Shown one piece after another: positions 5,873 to 7,542 of a DNA stretch of 7,542 nt; the first letter of the stretch is position 1; the number at the start of each line of letters is the position of its first letter. The stretch lies in NCBI GenBank assembly GCA_025359355.1, contig JANYGR010000376.1, forward strand, positions 1 to 7,542, written 5' to 3'. The notes under the pieces are model-generated. The model was not told the DNA's origin. It was given only the letters and a program-made list of their open reading frames with translations, and did not search any database. Position numbers and translations under genes: made by a program. This stretch comes from Bacteroidota bacterium. Its GTDB lineage: Bacteria; Bacteroidota; Bacteroidia; B-17B0; Aurantibacillaceae.

Positions 5873-5940
5873 ACGGTTTAAAAAGATAGTGAAATAGTAT
5901 CTTATCTAATTTACTAAACAAGTAATAGTTAGTAAACCGT
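5873..5940. repeat. Cluster of overlapping inverted repeats between the PorP-like and Nudix genes
   Basis: Within 68 bases lie three perfect inverted repeats. The outer pair is ACGGTTTA (5873-5880) with TAAACCGT (5933-5940). TTTACTAA (5910-5917) pairs with TTAGTAAA (5929-5936). AAGATA (5883-5888) pairs with TATCTT (5898-5903). The outer pair and the second pair overlap at 5933-5936, so they exclude one another. On the minus strand the AAGATA hairpin runs into a short T run (to 5880), so it may be a weak terminator for the PorP-like gene, whose stop is at 5947. Confidence 0.5.
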
Positions 5941-5946
5941 CAAGTA

Positions 5947-7011
5947 TTAAAACTTAGGGCAACTAACTAAAACACGTTTACTTTTTTTGTTTTTATGAAA
6001 TTTCTCAAAAATAACAGATATTTCATGGGCGCCTAACGAATTAGCAATGCTCAATTTAGAAATGGTTATATCATAACTATACCCTACTCGAAGATTATAT
6101 TGATGGATATCAAACCCTATCAAAATCGCTACACTCTCTGCACTCGAATAAGTTGGTGCATATTTTTTAAACGGTAAACCTCTATACCATATTCCAACAT
6201 TTAATGGTAAATGATAATAATATAATCCAATATCTAATTGATCATTTTTTAACTCATGACGATAATTAAATGCTGGAGAAATATACCTCTTTAGCTGTTT
6301 GCTTTTTTCTTCTAAAATAAATCGGTATCCACCATGTAAACTTATTGTCACTGGTAATGGCACTTTATCGCCAGTTAAACTACTATTGGGTTGGGTTAAA
6401 TGTTTAGCGCTTAATCCTAACCAATATTGAGTGGAATTTAAAAGTGCCCCTGCACCAAAATCCATAAAATTTAACGCTTGATAATTATTTGCTTCTATTG
6501 ATGTATTTGAACCTGAGACGATTTGATCATTAAAACGTAATTTATCAAAATCTATGCGCTTCATATTATAGGATAGATTAGCACCAAATCTCATTTCAGC
6601 AAATTTCCCTATTTTAAAATGATATGCATAATTTAATCCAAATTGTGTGTGTGTTAAGCCAGCTGTTCCCGATCGATCTTGCATAACGGTAATTCCTAAA
6701 CCGCTGTTTAAATTTGACATATTGTAATCGTAACTGGCCATGTAAGTTGTATATGTTTTATTTACACCTGGCCACTGATTACGATAATTTGCCACAAAAC
6801 GATGTTCGTAGGTAACTCCTGTATAAGCAGGGTTTAAATACATCGGTGCTGCATAAAACTGTGTAAATTGAGGGTCTTGAGCCTTTAATGAATTAAGGAA
6901 AAATATGAAAAACACAAATACAAACATCCACATTTTATAAATGTAGCTATTGTTTGTTTTTAGTTTTAAAGCAAAGCACCAAGTACTTTGTAAGTCGTAC
7001 TTGTAAATCAT
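5947..7011 (-). CDS. PorP/SprF family outer membrane protein (type IX secretion-associated)
   Basis: A 354-residue member of the PorP/SprF family, outer-membrane beta-barrel proteins of Bacteroidota tied to type IX secretion, gliding and the anchoring of large secreted proteins. The recognisable block is QDPQFTQFYAAPMYLNPAYTG (45-65), directly after the signal peptide, followed by RFVANYRNQWPG (71-82) and alternating aromatic, amphipathic strands to the end. The signal peptide core is MWMFVFVFFIFFLNSLKA (27-44), probably cleaved before Q45. The start at 7011 overlaps the stop of the upstream gene as ATGA, implying translational coupling; it leaves a long 26-residue n-region, so ATG 6933 (M27) remains possible. 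The PD40 gene before it is a common partner of PorP-like genes. Which secreted protein it serves cannot be told. Confidence 0.92.
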   Translation of the reverse strand: MIYKYDLQSTWCFALKLKTNNSYIYKMWMFVFVFFIFFLNSLKAQDPQFTQFYAAPMYLNPAYTGVTYEHRFVANYRNQWPGVNKTYTTYMASYDYNMSNLNSGLGITVMQDRSGTAGLTHTQFGLNYAYHFKIGKFAEMRFGANLSYNMKRIDFDKLRFNDQIVSGSNTSIEANNYQALNFMDFGAGALLNSTQYWLGLSAKHLTQPNSSLTGDKVPLPVTISLHGGYRFILEEKSKQLKRYISPAFNYRHELKNDQLDIGLYYYHLPLNVGIWYRGLPFKKYAPTYSSAESVAILIGFDIHQYNLRVGYSYDITISKLSIANSLGAHEISVIFEKFHKNKKSKRVLVSCPKF

Positions 7012-7542
7012 TTCTTTTTAGTCAAACTTAATATTAATTCTGTATCGTTTTGTTCATTTACCAAAGGCTCTATATCTACTATCATTGTTTGATATCCATC
7101 TTCTTCAACAATTGCCTTATAAGCTTTAACCGGATTCATGATTAATAAAAATTTGCCTGTTCTAGAACTAGCATTAAATATCCCGGTTACTTGCTTGCTT
7201 TCAATATCAATTAGCGTGATTTTAGCCTTACTTACTTCGTTGCCAATCATCACTTTACCATGCTTTACTTTTAAATCATTATCTCCAAAACGAGTATCGA
7301 TCACGTAAATATCAGAGCCACCGTACGTTTGTTCCTTTACAGATGAATAGTACCCTCGTGTCCCATTCGTATTTAACACAAAAAATATATCATTATTAAC
7401 GCTATTAATTGGGAAACCTAAATTTTCCGAAGATGTATATTGATTTGTTTCTGTATTTAAAACCGACCTAAATACATCATATTCCCCCATAGTATTATGT
7501 CCTTTGGAACTAAAATATAAAGTCACACCATCAGGGTGTAAA
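7008..7542 (-). CDS. PD40-repeat, carboxypeptidase-regulatory-like domain protein (5' end outside window)
   Basis: The last 177 codons of a larger gene. The frame stays open to the window edge (LHPDG precedes the GTG at 7526, which is an internal valine, not a start). Visible first are two PD40 (WD40-like beta-propeller) repeats: PDGVTLYFSSKGHNTMGEYDVF and, some 45 residues on, TRGYYSSVKEQTYGGSDIYVID. A beta-sandwich resembling carboxypeptidase-regulatory domains follows (KVKHGKVMIGNEVSKAKITL to YKAIVEEDGYQTMIVDIEP), and the protein ends LSLTKKK. The PorE-type envelope proteins of Bacteroidota show TPR-PD40-regulatory-OmpA; here the chain stops before any OmpA domain. Expected location is the periplasm or outer membrane. 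It overlaps the PorP-like gene by four bases (ATGA), so the two products probably act together. Confidence 0.88.
   Translation of the reverse strand, partial: LHPDGVTLYFSSKGHNTMGEYDVFRSVLNTETNQYTSSENLGFPINSVNNDIFFVLNTNGTRGYYSSVKEQTYGGSDIYVIDTRFGDNDLKVKHGKVMIGNEVSKAKITLIDIESKQVTGIFNASSRTGKFLLIMNPVKAYKAIVEEDGYQTMIVDIEPLVNEQNDTELILSLTKKK

Noticed and set aside
7524..7526. GTG as start of the PD40 gene
   Set aside because: The frame continues upstream as LHPDG, the usual lead-in of a PD40 repeat, so this is an internal valine.
1..7542. CRISPR array, tRNA/rRNA genes, insertion sequence or prophage
   Set aside because: No regularly spaced repeats, cloverleaf structures, transposase-like frames or terminal repeats were seen on either strand.

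Overview
This is an AT-rich window in which every recognisable gene lies on the minus strand. It reads as a chromosomal segment of a member of the Bacteroidota, probably a Flavobacteriales-like lineage. Three things point there: a PD40-repeat protein overlapping a PorP/SprF-family outer membrane protein, a signal-peptide/TPR/transmembrane protein carrying the linker that precedes SpoIIE-type phosphatase domains in this phylum, and start codons mostly without Shine-Dalgarno sequences. I see no mobile elements, tRNA or rRNA genes, CRISPR arrays or phage genes. No stretch over 300 bases lacks a gene.

In transcription order (high to low coordinates): 7542-7008 is the 3' part of a PD40/carboxypeptidase-regulatory-like protein, whose stop overlaps the start of a PorP/SprF-like outer membrane protein (7011-5947) as ATGA. 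A gap full of inverted repeats (5873-5940) follows, then a small Nudix hydrolase (5861-5421). Next comes the conserved translation operon thrS-infC-rpmI-rplT (5316-2001), with a candidate -7 promoter element at 5359-5366 and a strong intrinsic terminator at 1946-1980. Then come a 131-residue protein made of two cold-shock-domain-like repeats (1865-1470) with its own terminator (1418-1454), and a TPR/transmembrane/probable SpoIIE phosphatase gene (1417 to beyond base 1).

The most interesting material is the apparent post-transcriptional control of the translation operon. Just upstream of the thrS ATG is a hairpin with a 5-bp stem and a 7-nt loop, which places U at position 33 and UGU at 34-36 in anticodon-arm numbering. 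That is a good mimic of the tRNA-Thr(UGU) anticodon arm and a candidate operator for ThrRS autoregulation. infC begins at a rare AUU codon behind the only strong Shine-Dalgarno sequence in the window, which suggests IF3 autoregulation. The roughly 100-nt rpmI-rplT gap holds mutually exclusive hairpins that could be a ribosomal-protein (L20) control element. Canonical-start gene calling would misplace both infC (GTG at 3153) and thrS (GTG at 5334); corrected starts are given here.
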